NCBI GenBank assembly: GCA_963793335.1
Contig: CAWBZS010000009.1
Coordinates: 162,807-226,806 of the forward strand
Direction: 5' to 3'
Length of the DNA stretch: 64,000 bases
DNA from: Sva-07 sp963793335
GTDB taxonomy: Bacteria; Actinomycetota; Acidimicrobiia; Acidimicrobiales; Ilumatobacteraceae
Below, one piece after another: positions 35,460 to 43,706 of the stretch. The notes under the pieces are model-generated. The model was not told the DNA's origin. It did no database searches and was given only the letters and a program-made list of their open reading frames with translations. The first letter of the stretch is position 1; each line of letters opens with the position of its first letter. The translations under genes and the position numbers were made by a program.

Positions 35460-36493
35460 CCACCCAGGAGGAAGGCTTTGACGTTGTCGCCGATGGCCGC
35501 AACGTCGTAGCCACCCTCCTGCAAGACAACCGTCGGCAGGGCGAGCTGGGCAACCAGCTCGCCCTGTTCGCGGAACCCCTCGGTGGTCACTGCGAGATCC
35601 GAGATCGGATCGTTGTGGAACGTGTCGACACCGAGTGACACGATCACGACTTCCGACCCGAACGCCCCGATCGCTTCGCACGCCATCGAGAGCGCTCTGG
35701 CGTAGGCCACATCGTCGGTCCCGGCAGGCAGCGGCACGTTGAGGTTGGCCCCGACACCGCGCCCCGCACCAGTCTCGTCACCGAAGCCCGAGATGTAGGG
35801 ATAGGCACGCTCGGGGTCGCCGTGCAGTGAGACGTACTGCACATCGTCGCGGCCGTAGAAGATCTGCTGGGTGCCGTTGCCGTGGTGGTAGTCCACGTCG
35901 AGCACGGTCACCTTCGAGCCGGTGGTGGACGCGATGTGATGAGCTGCGATGGCGGCGTTGTTGAAGAAGCAGTAGCCGCCGTAGAGCGCCGCGGGAGCGT
36001 GATGCCCGGGCGGGCGGCAGAGCCCGTACACCGAGCGCTCGCCGCCGAGCACCAGCACCGACGCCGTCAGCGCGACGTCGACCGCCGAACGTGCGGCATC
36101 GAAGGTGCCATCGGTGATCGGTGTCGTCGTCTCGAAGCACCATCGCCCCAACTCGTGGTCGATGAGCGCTCGTTCCGGAAAGCCGCCCATCCCGTCGAGC
36201 AACCCGGGCATCGCGAAGACATCGGGCACCACGTCGTGCGTTCCGGGGTGACGAACCTGGTAGTCAGCCCAGGCTCGCTCGATGAACTCGACCAGGCCCG
36301 GGTCGTGGATCGCTGCGATCGGGTCGGTCCCCAACCGCTCAGGCTCGTCGATCTCGAACCGGTTGTCGGCCGCCAACGCATCGCGGATCGCGTCGGCACG
36401 ACCGGGGTGCTCGAACGGCGGTTGCAGACCGGACGACTCGATCTCGGCGATCGGGGCATGCCCGCGATGCCGGTCCGATGCGATCACCCGCAT
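35444..36493 (-). CDS. Histone deacetylase-family amidohydrolase (acetylpolyamine amidohydrolase-like)
   Basis: A 349-residue zinc amidohydrolase of the HDAC/AcuC/AphA superfamily. Catalytic motifs are complete: CRPPGHHA (two His), GGYCFFNNAAIAAHH, the zinc-binding DVDYHHGNGTQ, SLGVDTFHNDP and QEGGYDV. The GYCFFNN and DTFHNDP forms resemble bacterial polyamine deacetylases more than histone-acting enzymes. It starts two bases after the TetR gene and is probably co-transcribed with it. Substrate is inferred only from the family. Confidence 0.88.
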   Translation of the reverse strand: MRVIASDRHRGHAPIAEIESSGLQPPFEHPGRADAIRDALAADNRFEIDEPERLGTDPIAAIHDPGLVEFIERAWADYQVRHPGTHDVVPDVFAMPGLLDGMGGFPERALIDHELGRWCFETTTPITDGTFDAARSAVDVALTASVLVLGGERSVYGLCRPPGHHAPAALYGGYCFFNNAAIAAHHIASTTGSKVTVLDVDYHHGNGTQQIFYGRDDVQYVSLHGDPERAYPYISGFGDETGAGRGVGANLNVPLPAGTDDVAYARALSMACEAIGAFGSEVVIVSLGVDTFHNDPISDLAVTTEGFREQGELVAQLALPTVVLQEGGYDVAAIGDNVKAFLLGGTTRV

Positions 36494-36495
36494 GA

Positions 36496-37125
36496 TCAGC
36501 AGACACCAGCGCGCCGGAGCGCGTCGGTGCGCAGCGGCTCGACGAGCACTGACGCCAGGGCGAGTTCGAGCGCGATCTCAGCGTTCGACAGGTGCAGGTC
36601 CCAGTCGATCGTGCCCTGAGCCCACCGCTCGAGACCGCGCATCCAACTGACGAACATGTGCCAGGCCAAGCGGTCGGTGTCGCAGCGGACGACGAACAGC
36701 GCCGCGGCCTGCGCCTTCGCGAGGTCGGCCTCGATCGCGGCCACGATGCGCTCGCCCACCGCCCCCATCCGGGGCGAGTCGGGGACCGACCGGAGCGTGG
36801 CCAGTACGGGCCGCCACACGTGGCGGCGGGCATCGATGGTCTGATGAAGTGCCGCCATCAGCACGCGTGTCGAGTCGATCGGGTCGGCCGCCGGCTGCTC
36901 GTCGAGTTCGAACTCCAACTCGTCGAGGCCGTTGCTGACGAACGCAACAAGGACCCCGTCGCGATCGGTGAACTGGTTGTAGAGCGTGGCGACCGCAACC
37001 CCGGCTCGCTCGGCGAGCTTGCGCATCGTGAGACCGTCGAGGCTGTCCTCCGCGATGATCTCCCCGACGGCGTGCAGGATCTCCGAACGAGTGCGCTGCT
37101 GCCTCGACTCCCATCCCAGACTCAT
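36496..37125 (-). CDS. TetR-family transcriptional regulator
   Basis: A 209-residue regulator. The N-terminal helix-turn-helix is typical: RSEILHAVGEIIAEDSLDGL, TMRKLAERAGVAVATLYNQF. The C-terminal ligand-binding part is all helical and has Trp/His-rich segments but no family I can name. It lies directly upstream of the amidohydrolase on the same strand and is divergent from an LLM oxidoreductase 75 bases away. Either may be its target. Confidence 0.88.
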   Translation of the reverse strand: MSLGWESRQQRTRSEILHAVGEIIAEDSLDGLTMRKLAERAGVAVATLYNQFTDRDGVLVAFVSNGLDELEFELDEQPAADPIDSTRVLMAALHQTIDARRHVWRPVLATLRSVPDSPRMGAVGERIVAAIEADLAKAQAAALFVVRCDTDRLAWHMFVSWMRGLERWAQGTIDWDLHLSNAEIALELALASVLVEPLRTDALRRAGVC

Positions 37126-37199
37126 GGTCGGCCAATACTACGACGTCGAGCGACCGCTCGTGGTTTGACGTCGGCGAGGTGACGTGGTCTGATCGCCGC

Positions 37200-38178
37200 A
37201 TGACCCGACTCGGCTACCAGATTCCCAACTTCACCTACCCCGGCGTCGGCCCTGCTGACCTCTTCGATGCCGTTGCCTACCAGGCGAAAGAAGCCGACAT
37301 CTCCGGTTTCGACACGGTGCTGGTGATGGACCACTTCTACCAGCTCCCGATGCTGGGCGAACCCGACCAGTACATGCTCGAGTGTTACTCGCTGCTCTCA
37401 GCACTCGCACGCGAGACGAAGCATGTTCGCCTGAGCGCACTCGTCACCGGCAACACCTACCGGAACCCTGCCGTGCTTGCGAAGACCGTCACGACGCTCG
37501 ACATCGTGTCGGAAGGACGCGCCCAGCTGGGCATCGGTGCGGGTTGGTTCGAGCTCGAACACGAAGCGTTCGGCATCGAATTCGGCACGTTCACCGACCG
37601 CTTCGAGAAGCTCGAGGAGGCACTTCAGATCGTGGTCCCGATGCTCCGAGGCGAGCGCCCAACGCTCGACGGCCAGCGATACTCGGTCGACGACGCCATC
37701 AACGAGCCACCGGTGGTCAACCGAATTCCGGTGATGATCGGCGGCGGCGGCGAACGCAAGACACTGCGGATGGTCGCGCAGTACGCCGACGAGTCGAACC
37801 TGATCTGCGCGCCCGGCCGACCTGCAACGCAAGCTCGACGCACTCGCCGAGCACTGCGAACGTCTCGGTCGAGACCGGTCCGAGATCACGGTGTCGTGGC
37901 AGAAGACCGCATGCATCGCGCCGACGCGGCACGAAGCGATGGCCGACCTCGTCGCCTACTTCGAGCGCCGAGGCGTCGACCTGGCCTCGATGCCCGACGA
38001 TGACCGGGACGCGATGCTCGCCAACTTCATCTGGGGTGATCCGTCCGGCGTGGCCGAGCAATTCGCTGCGCAGCTGCAGCCGGGCATCGACGGATTCACC
38101 ATCAACATGCCGGCAAACGGCCACGTCGAGGGCCGGGTGGAGCTGCTCGGCGAGGCCCTCGCCCCACTGATCCGCTGA
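37200..38178 (+). pseudogene. LLM-class F420-type oxidoreductase, one frameshift
   Basis: A luciferase-like flavin/F420 enzyme (about 325 residues) with N-terminus LGYQIPNFTYPGVGP, LVTGNTYRNPAVLAKTVTTLD, QLGIGAGWFELEHEAFG and PVMIGGGGERKTLRMVAQYAD. Around 37811-37820 the frame changes, and the C-terminal part (DLQRKLDALAEHCERLGRD, VEGRVELLGEALAPLI) reads in the next frame. Start to stop is 979 bases (3n+1). No other damage is seen. The ATG at 37200 is preferred; a GTG at 37179 is possible. It ends at a palindrome shared with the convergent acyl-AMP ligase. Confidence 0.82.
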
Positions 38179-38179
38179 T

Positions 38180-38226
38180 GTAACGTTTGGTGTCTGACAC
38201 CAAACGTTACGGACACCAAACGTTAC
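38180..38226. repeat. GTC-T-GAC palindrome with a third arm
   Basis: GTAACGTTTGGTGTC, a single T (38195), then GACACCAAACGTTAC form a perfect 31-base palindrome. After one G the right arm is repeated exactly (38212-38226), so the left arm could pair with either copy. The third arm contains the TAA stop of the minus-strand acyl-AMP ligase; the LLM stop is one base before the first arm. The centre is the reverse complement of GTC-A-GAC. Confidence 0.85.
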
Positions 38227-39935
38227 GTGAGCAGTGCGAGTTCCTCGTTGAGGTACTCGTCGCGGCACTTGGCCCGCTGCAGCTTGCCGCTCGAGGTCTT
38301 CGGCAGCGTTCCGGGCGTCACCAGCATCACGTCCCGGGGCGGGAGCCCGCACACTTCCAGCGTGCGATGGTGAATGCTCTCGCGGATCTCGTCGAGCCCG
38401 CCAGAGGTGTCGCTGACGCGCACCTCCGCCACCACCACGACGCTCTCCTTGCCCTTGTAGCCCTCCATGCCGAACGCGATCACGTTGCCGGCGCGCACGC
38501 CGTCGAGTGGCCCGACCGAGCGCTCGATGTCCTCGGGGAACACGTTGCGGCCGCCGACGATGATCACGTCCTTGATCCGTCCGCACAGCACCAACTCGCC
38601 GTCGAGCACGTACGCGAGGTCTCCCGTGCACAACCACCCATCGTGGAACAGCGCGGCCGTCGCGTCGGGACGCTTGTAGTAGCCGGGGGTGACCGACGTG
38701 CCCCGCAGCAGGAGTTCGCCCACATGACGTTCGGGAACCTCCTCGTACGTCTCGGGATCGACCACCTTCATCTCGAGACCGGGGACGGGCGCGCCGAGCA
38801 GCGGCAAGCGGCGAGCGGCGAAGCTGAGTTCGTCTGGGTCGGCGATCTCGACCGGTTTCGCGACTCGCTGCGTCTCGAGCACGATGCGGTCGACGGTGTC
38901 GGTGCGCAACCCGCGCCCTCGCGGCGGGAACGTCCCACCGATCGCGACTTCTGCCATGCCGAACGCCGGGAACACGCCGCCGGCGGTGAACCCGAATCGG
39001 CCCGCTTCGGCCACGAACGCCTCGACAGCGTTCGGGTCGACCGGCTCGGCGCCGGAGAGCGCCACCGTGAGCGGCGACAGGTCGAGGCCCTCCATGCGTT
39101 TGAGCGCTCGGGTGGCGAGCACCCAGGAGAAGTTCGGGCCGGCGGTGGCCGTGGCGCCGTAGTCGGACAGCCACTGCATCCAGTTGCCCGGATGCGCCAG
39201 AAAGTCCTGTGGTGCTGCCTGCACCAGGTCGACACCCTTGGTCATCGGCAACGTGAGGAAGCCGACGAGGCCCATGTCGTGGTACAGGGGAAGCCAGGAG
39301 ACCATCACGTCCGCAGCGGTGAGCTGCGCGGCCTCGGCGCACGCATCGATGTTGGCGCTGAGCACCCGATCGGGGATCATGACGCCCTTGGGTTCGCTGG
39401 TCGATCCACTGGTGTACTGCAGGATCACCAGTCGCTCCGGGTCATGGGGCGGGATCTCGAGCGCGTCGCCCGACGGCATGTTCGGTGCGCCCGGCATCAC
39501 CGACTTCATCGGCAGCAGTGGAGGGTCCCCTTCAGCCGACACGTAGAAGTCGGCGAGGAGATCGTCGATCAACACCAACTTGGCGTCACCGTGGCGGATA
39601 CGACCGCGGGTGCTGTCGATGAACACCTCGAGCGATCCCATGCGCATCGGGAGCGGAAGCACCATCGAGGCGAGGCCAGCCATCCAGCATCCGCGGATGA
39701 TCGTCATCAGCTCGCGGCTGGTGGGCCCGAGGATCGCGACGTGGTCGCCGGGAACGAGACCGCGGGCCTGCAGCGCGGCAGCAACCGCGCGAGCGTCGTC
39801 GTGGAGTTCCCTCCAGCTGACGGTGAACGGACCGGAATCGGTGGTCATCGACGACCCGACGAAGGTGACCCCGGTTCCGGAGTCGGCAGCTTCCTCGAGC
39901 CGATCGATGGTCGACAGCGATGTGGTTCCGCTCAT
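38223..39935 (-). CDS. Fatty-acyl-AMP ligase (FadD32-like)
   Basis: A 570-residue adenylate-forming enzyme that activates an acid as its acyl-AMP. The P-loop-like A3 motif is YTSGSTSEPKGVM, then WLPLYHDMGLVGF, typical of FAALs. Later motifs are FPAFGMAEVAIGG, the ATP-binding WLCTGDLAYVLDGELVLCGR and the catalytic Lys in LPKTSSGKLQR. The start Met at 39935 is chosen from two in frame. FAALs usually feed polyketide or lipopeptide synthases, but none is nearby, so its acceptor is unknown. It converges on an LLM enzyme through a shared palindrome. Confidence 0.85.
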   Translation of the reverse strand: MSGTTSLSTIDRLEEAADSGTGVTFVGSSMTTDSGPFTVSWRELHDDARAVAAALQARGLVPGDHVAILGPTSRELMTIIRGCWMAGLASMVLPLPMRMGSLEVFIDSTRGRIRHGDAKLVLIDDLLADFYVSAEGDPPLLPMKSVMPGAPNMPSGDALEIPPHDPERLVILQYTSGSTSEPKGVMIPDRVLSANIDACAEAAQLTAADVMVSWLPLYHDMGLVGFLTLPMTKGVDLVQAAPQDFLAHPGNWMQWLSDYGATATAGPNFSWVLATRALKRMEGLDLSPLTVALSGAEPVDPNAVEAFVAEAGRFGFTAGGVFPAFGMAEVAIGGTFPPRGRGLRTDTVDRIVLETQRVAKPVEIADPDELSFAARRLPLLGAPVPGLEMKVVDPETYEEVPERHVGELLLRGTSVTPGYYKRPDATAALFHDGWLCTGDLAYVLDGELVLCGRIKDVIIVGGRNVFPEDIERSVGPLDGVRAGNVIAFGMEGYKGKESVVVVAEVRVSDTSGGLDEIRESIHHRTLEVCGLPPRDVMLVTPGTLPKTSSGKLQRAKCRDEYLNEELALLT

Positions 39936-40004
39936 TCGGACCAGGCTAGTTGGCCACCGCCGCGACACCCGGCAACCACCCGGGAGAGCGCAGCGACACG
40001 GTGG

Positions 40005-40329
40005 CTACTGCTCGCTGCTACCCAGGCGGTCGGGAAGGTAGGTGGTTCGCCCTCCGCGCACTTTCACCTCGACCGGGTCGCACGCGTGGCAGCCGTACTC
40101 GACATGGATCCCCTGGATCGACATCTGGCTGCCTCGAGACTTCTCGAGGATCACCTGCGGGCCGGTGGTAGAGGTCATCGCCGCCGCACGTCGGGCACCG
40201 TGGCCGAGGGTCACGGGTCCACTCGATCCTGCACGCTGCGCAGGCGAGGCGGATCTGGCCGTCGTCGAGCGGTGAGCCGGTGAGATCGTCGTCGGTGCCG
40301 CACGTCGGACACACGATCTCGAGGGCCAT
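40005..40329 (-). pseudogene. Small zinc-ribbon protein, one frameshift
   Basis: The N-terminal half reads MALEIVCPTCGTDDDL, LACAACRIEW and RCPTCGGDDLYHR: three CxxC knuckles that would hold one or two zinc ions. Near 40155-40168 the frame moves by one and the rest continues as QVILEKSRGSQMSIQ, EYGCHACDPVEV to a stop at 40005. Total length is 325 bases (3n+1). The function is unknown. As with the photolyase, LLM and metal-binding genes, the single shift is the only defect seen. Confidence 0.6.
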
Positions 40330-40361
40330 CGCTCCACCCTAGGAGATGATCCCGAACGCGA

Positions 40362-40397
40362 CGAGGGGACGGGCAGCCGCAGCCACCCGTCCCCTCG
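40362..40397 (-). terminator. Hairpin after the second OpuC operon
   Basis: CGAGGGGACGGG and CCCGTCCCCTCG form a perfect 12-bp stem with a 12-base loop. It is downstream of the binding-protein stop (40441) on the minus strand, beyond another palindrome at 40407-40433. No T run follows. Confidence 0.7.
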
Positions 40398-40406
40398 ATG
40401 CGGTGA

Positions 40407-40433
40407 GACAACACGGGTCAGACCCGCGATGTC
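40407..40433 (-). terminator. GTC-A-GAC palindrome at the end of the second OpuC operon
   Basis: Arms GACAACACGGGTC and GACCCGCGATGTC face each other around A40420; 11 of 13 positions pair. It lies seven bases past the stop of the second osmolyte-binding protein and has the same centre as the palindrome ending the first OpuC operon. Confidence 0.65.
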
Positions 40434-40440
40434 CCGGTGA

Positions 40441-41493
40441 TCAGAGCAGACCCTGCTCGGTGAGGTAGGCCTCTGCCACGTCGCGGGCGTCTTCGCCGTC
40501 GACGCTCACCTGGCGCTGGAGCTCGGCCGATGTGGCGTTGTCCAGGCCGCCGAGGATGGTGTCGGCAAGCGCCTCGAACTCCTCGGGGTACTGCTGGTAC
40601 ACGCTGTCGAGCATCGTCATCGACACGTTGTAGAGGATGTGCACACCCGGGTCGTCGACCAGGACGAGCTCGAGCGCCGGGATGCGACCGTCGGTGGTGA
40701 AGACCAGGCCGAAGGTGCAGTTGCCGCTGGCGGTCTCGTCGTAGATCACGCCGACCTCCAGGATTTCATCCTGACCGTCGGGGATCGTGAGGCCAGTGGC
40801 CTCCTCGACCAGCACGAGACCGTCTTCACGGTTCGGGTACTCCGTGTCCATGCACACGGTGGCGTCAGCGTTGTCGTTGACGTACTCCATCATGCCCTGC
40901 AGGTCGAGACCGGCAGCCGGTGAATCCGGAGCGGTGGCGAAACCGTAGGTGTTGTTGAACGGCGCAACGCCGACCCAACGGACGTCGTTCGCGGCGAGAT
41001 CCTCGACGCAGACGCCGTTGGTCAGCTCGACCGGGTCGAAGCTGGGCTCCGGCAGAGCGAGGTGATTGGTCCAGCCAGTGCCGTTGTACTCGAAGTACGT
41101 GTCGATCTGGCCCGACGTCATCGCATCGCGGTTGACGACGGTGCCGCCGAGGTTGACCGAGTCGGTGACGTTGGCGCCGCCGGCTTCGAGGGCCACGATG
41201 GCGAGGTAGCCGAGCACGAACTGCTCGGTGAAGTCCTTCGAGCCGACGTTGATGTCGAGGCCGCTGAAGTCGAGATCGGTCAGTGAGGCGACCGAGTCGT
41301 CCTCGTCGTTGGCGGTCTCGCACTCGGCGGACGCCGTGTCGCCGCCACCGGCGTCGGTGCCGTCGGTGGTCGCTTCGGTGGTGTCGGTGTCGCCGGCGTC
41401 GCTGCTGTCATCGTCACTACCGCACGCGGCGGCGACGAACGACAGGGCGGCGACTGCAGCGACGAGCCGCATCGGTTTGCTGGTGATTCTCAT
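40441..41493 (-). CDS. Osmoprotectant-binding lipoprotein of the second OpuC system
   Basis: A 350-residue binding protein. The signal peptide has lipobox AAAC (Cys about 25), then an acidic linker, then an OpuAC domain beginning INVGSKDFTEQFVLGYLAI, with DTYFEYNGTGWTNHL in the ligand region. It is a distant paralogue of the binding protein at 34389-35390. AAGGAG lies nine bases before the ATG at 41493; an earlier ATG (41520) would place that signal inside the gene. It is the last gene of the minus-strand operon permease-ATPase-permease-binding protein. Confidence 0.9.
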   Translation of the reverse strand: MRITSKPMRLVAAVAALSFVAAACGSDDDSSDAGDTDTTEATTDGTDAGGGDTASAECETANDEDDSVASLTDLDFSGLDINVGSKDFTEQFVLGYLAIVALEAGGANVTDSVNLGGTVVNRDAMTSGQIDTYFEYNGTGWTNHLALPEPSFDPVELTNGVCVEDLAANDVRWVGVAPFNNTYGFATAPDSPAAGLDLQGMMEYVNDNADATVCMDTEYPNREDGLVLVEEATGLTIPDGQDEILEVGVIYDETASGNCTFGLVFTTDGRIPALELVLVDDPGVHILYNVSMTMLDSVYQQYPEEFEALADTILGGLDNATSAELQRQVSVDGEDARDVAEAYLTEQGLL

Positions 41494-41511
41494 TGCAGGA
41501 TTCTCCTTGTT

Positions 41512-41552
41512 GGTGTTCACGAGGTGTTCGGTGTTCAGGTGTGTTGGTGTTC
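41512..41552 (-). repeat. GGTGTTC repeats in the leader of the binding-protein gene
   Basis: Four exact copies of GGTGTTC begin at 41512, 41523, 41530 and 41546, with a near copy between. They fill part of the gap between the permease stop and the binding-protein start (41493). They may reflect local slippage or a regulatory leader; no hairpin is obvious. Confidence 0.4.
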
Positions 41553-41592
41553 GATCGAGGACGCGCCGAAGCAGCGTTCGCGTGGAAACGAA

Positions 41593-42441
41593 TCAGAGAC
41601 CTCTTGGCCGGAGCGTCTTCTCGATCAGCGCGGCGATCCAATCGACCGACAGCGCAACGAGCGCGGTCATGACCGCACCAGTGATCAGCACCAGGTCTCT
41701 GCTGAGCTTCAACCCGGCGCTGATGGTGATTCCCAACCCTCCCCCACCGATGAGGTAGGCGAGTGCAGCCATGCCGACCGTGATCACGAGCGCAGTGCGG
41801 ACACCGGCGAGGATCACAGGGATGGCCAAGGGGAGCTCGATCTGTCGAAGCGCCTGGCGCTTGGTGAGGCCCATGCCTCGACCGGCTTCGATCACGTTCT
41901 TGTCGACCTGCTCGAGGCCGACCATCGTGTTGCGCAGGACCGGCAGCAGCGTGAACAGCGACAGCGCCCAGATGGTGGTCCACGGCCCGCGTCCGAGCCA
42001 GGCAAAGGCCAGCACGAGCAGGCCGAACGCAGGAATGGCTTGCCCCGAGGTGGCGATCGCGAGGATCGGCGATCCCACGCGCTTGTACTTGGGTCGGGTG
42101 AGCAGAATGCCGAGCGGCACGGCCATCACGATGGTGAACAGCGTCGCCCACAGGGTGATCGACAGGTGTTGCTCGAGCTGCGGTTTCAGATTTGCGTTCC
42201 AGTCGAGGGCACGCTCGTCCTGGAAGATCTTGTCGGCACTCTGGACGTAGGAGTACAGCGCGATGGCACCGATGATCACGATGATCGGAGTGATGAACAG
42301 TCCGGCGTTCGTCTTGATCAGCCGCACCCCGGGTGGCAGCTGATAGCCGGACTTGACCTCCAACTCGTCGTTGGGAGCGGCGGCGTGGATCTCGTCGACC
42401 GCGGCGACCGCGGTGGGGACATCGTCGAGCTGAGATGTCAT
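41593..42441 (-). CDS. OpuC-type ABC transporter permease, second system
   Basis: A 282-residue permease with a long N-terminal cytoplasmic extension (about 60 residues), then six or so helices. The coupling loop is GRGMGLTKRQALRQIELPLAIP and GGGGLGITISAGL follows. The ATG shares one base with the ATPase stop (TGATG), so translation is coupled. It pairs with the permease at 43703-44596. Confidence 0.9.
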   Translation of the reverse strand: MTSQLDDVPTAVAAVDEIHAAAPNDELEVKSGYQLPPGVRLIKTNAGLFITPIIVIIGAIALYSYVQSADKIFQDERALDWNANLKPQLEQHLSITLWATLFTIVMAVPLGILLTRPKYKRVGSPILAIATSGQAIPAFGLLVLAFAWLGRGPWTTIWALSLFTLLPVLRNTMVGLEQVDKNVIEAGRGMGLTKRQALRQIELPLAIPVILAGVRTALVITVGMAALAYLIGGGGLGITISAGLKLSRDLVLITGAVMTALVALSVDWIAALIEKTLRPRGL

Positions 42442-43706
42442 CAGTGGCCCGCCCCCGATCCGTTCGATGCGCTCAGGGCCGCTTCCTGCACAGCGAGTTC
42501 CTCGTAGTGCTTCTTGGCCTGGTTGCGAAGGCGCTTGAGGACGTCGGCGAGCACTGCGATGTCGAGGATGCCCTGGCATCGGCCCTTGCCGTCGACGACG
42601 ACGGCCTGTCCGGCGTTCGACAGCAGCATCTCCTCCAATGCATCGTGCAGCGTCGCATTCGGGTCGACCGTGGCCATCACGACTGCGCCGGCCTGCGACA
42701 GCGGGGTCGCCGCGTCGGCGAGATGCTGGTCGTTCACCCAGCGGACCGGACGTTGCTCACTGTCGAGAACAAGCATCCACTTCTCAGGCGATGCGTCGTA
42801 GAGGCGTTGCGCCTCGGCCCGGTCGGTGTCGGCGCTCACGATCGGCCACGAGTCGGCGAGTTGCAGGTCGCGAACACGTTCGAAGTTCAGGCCCTTGAGC
42901 GTGGAACCCGACCCGATGAAGTCGCTGACGAAATCGTCGACCGGGTAGGCGAGGATGCGCTCGGGGGTGTCGAACTGGCGGATCACCGACTGCTCACCGA
43001 GGATGGCGATGCGGTCACCCATCTTGATCGCTTCGTCGATGTCGTGAGTGACGAACACGATGGTCTTCTTCAACTCGCCCTGGAGGCGCAAGAACTCGTT
43101 CTGCAAGCGGTCTCGGGTGATGGGGTCGATGGCGCCGAACGGCTCGTCCATCAGCAGCACGTCGGGATCGCCGCCAAGGGCGCGGGCCACACCCACGCGC
43201 TGGGCCTGGCCACCGGAGAGCTCCTTCGGGTAGCGGTCGCGGTACTGATTGGGGTCGAGACCGGTGATCTCGAGCAGTTCGTCGACACGTGCGGCGGTCT
43301 TGGCCTTGTCCCAGCCGAGCAGCTTGGGCACGGTGGCGATGTTCTGCGCGATCGTCTGGTGCGGGAAGAGACCGATCTGCTGGATCACGTAGCCGATCTG
43401 ACGGCGCAACTGGTCTGCATTGACCGTCGTGACGTCCTCGCCGTCGAAGATGATCCGACCCGACGTGGGCTCGATCATCCGGTTGATGAGGCGCAGCGTG
43501 GTGCTCTTGCCACAGCCCGACGGCCCGACGAGCACGAGGATCTCTCCCTTGGGAATGCTCAGGTCGAGGTCGGCAACCGCGGGGATGTCCGAGCCGGGGT
43601 AGACCTTGCCGACGCCCTGGAGGTGGATCATCGGTGCCGGAGCGTCGTCGTCCAACGCTGCGGTGGCCTGGGGCGAGTAGCTGCTGGTGTTGTCGGTGAC
43701 GCTCAT
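42441..43706 (-). CDS. Glycine betaine/choline-type ABC ATPase with CBS domains, second system
   Basis: A 421-residue ATPase. Walker A is GPSGCGKSTT, then GYVIQQIGLFPHQTIAQNIA, signature LSGGQAQRVG, Walker B LLMDEPFGAIDP and switch VTHDIDEA. The C-terminal third has two CBS-like motifs (HDALEEMLLSNAGQAVVVD and CQGILDIAVLADVL). It closely parallels the ATPase at 31710-32897. The ATG overlaps the upstream permease stop as ATGA. Confidence 0.92.
   Translation of the reverse strand: MSVTDNTSSYSPQATAALDDDAPAPMIHLQGVGKVYPGSDIPAVADLDLSIPKGEILVLVGPSGCGKSTTLRLINRMIEPTSGRIIFDGEDVTTVNADQLRRQIGYVIQQIGLFPHQTIAQNIATVPKLLGWDKAKTAARVDELLEITGLDPNQYRDRYPKELSGGQAQRVGVARALGGDPDVLLMDEPFGAIDPITRDRLQNEFLRLQGELKKTIVFVTHDIDEAIKMGDRIAILGEQSVIRQFDTPERILAYPVDDFVSDFIGSGSTLKGLNFERVRDLQLADSWPIVSADTDRAEAQRLYDASPEKWMLVLDSEQRPVRWVNDQHLADAATPLSQAGAVVMATVDPNATLHDALEEMLLSNAGQAVVVDGKGRCQGILDIAVLADVLKRLRNQAKKHYEELAVQEAALSASNGSGAGH

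Noticed and set aside
8113..40329. Programmed +1 frameshifting in the four genes with single shifts
   Set aside because: The break contexts differ and the genes are unrelated families not known for recoding; sequence indels or mutation are simpler. Kept only as a checkable alternative.
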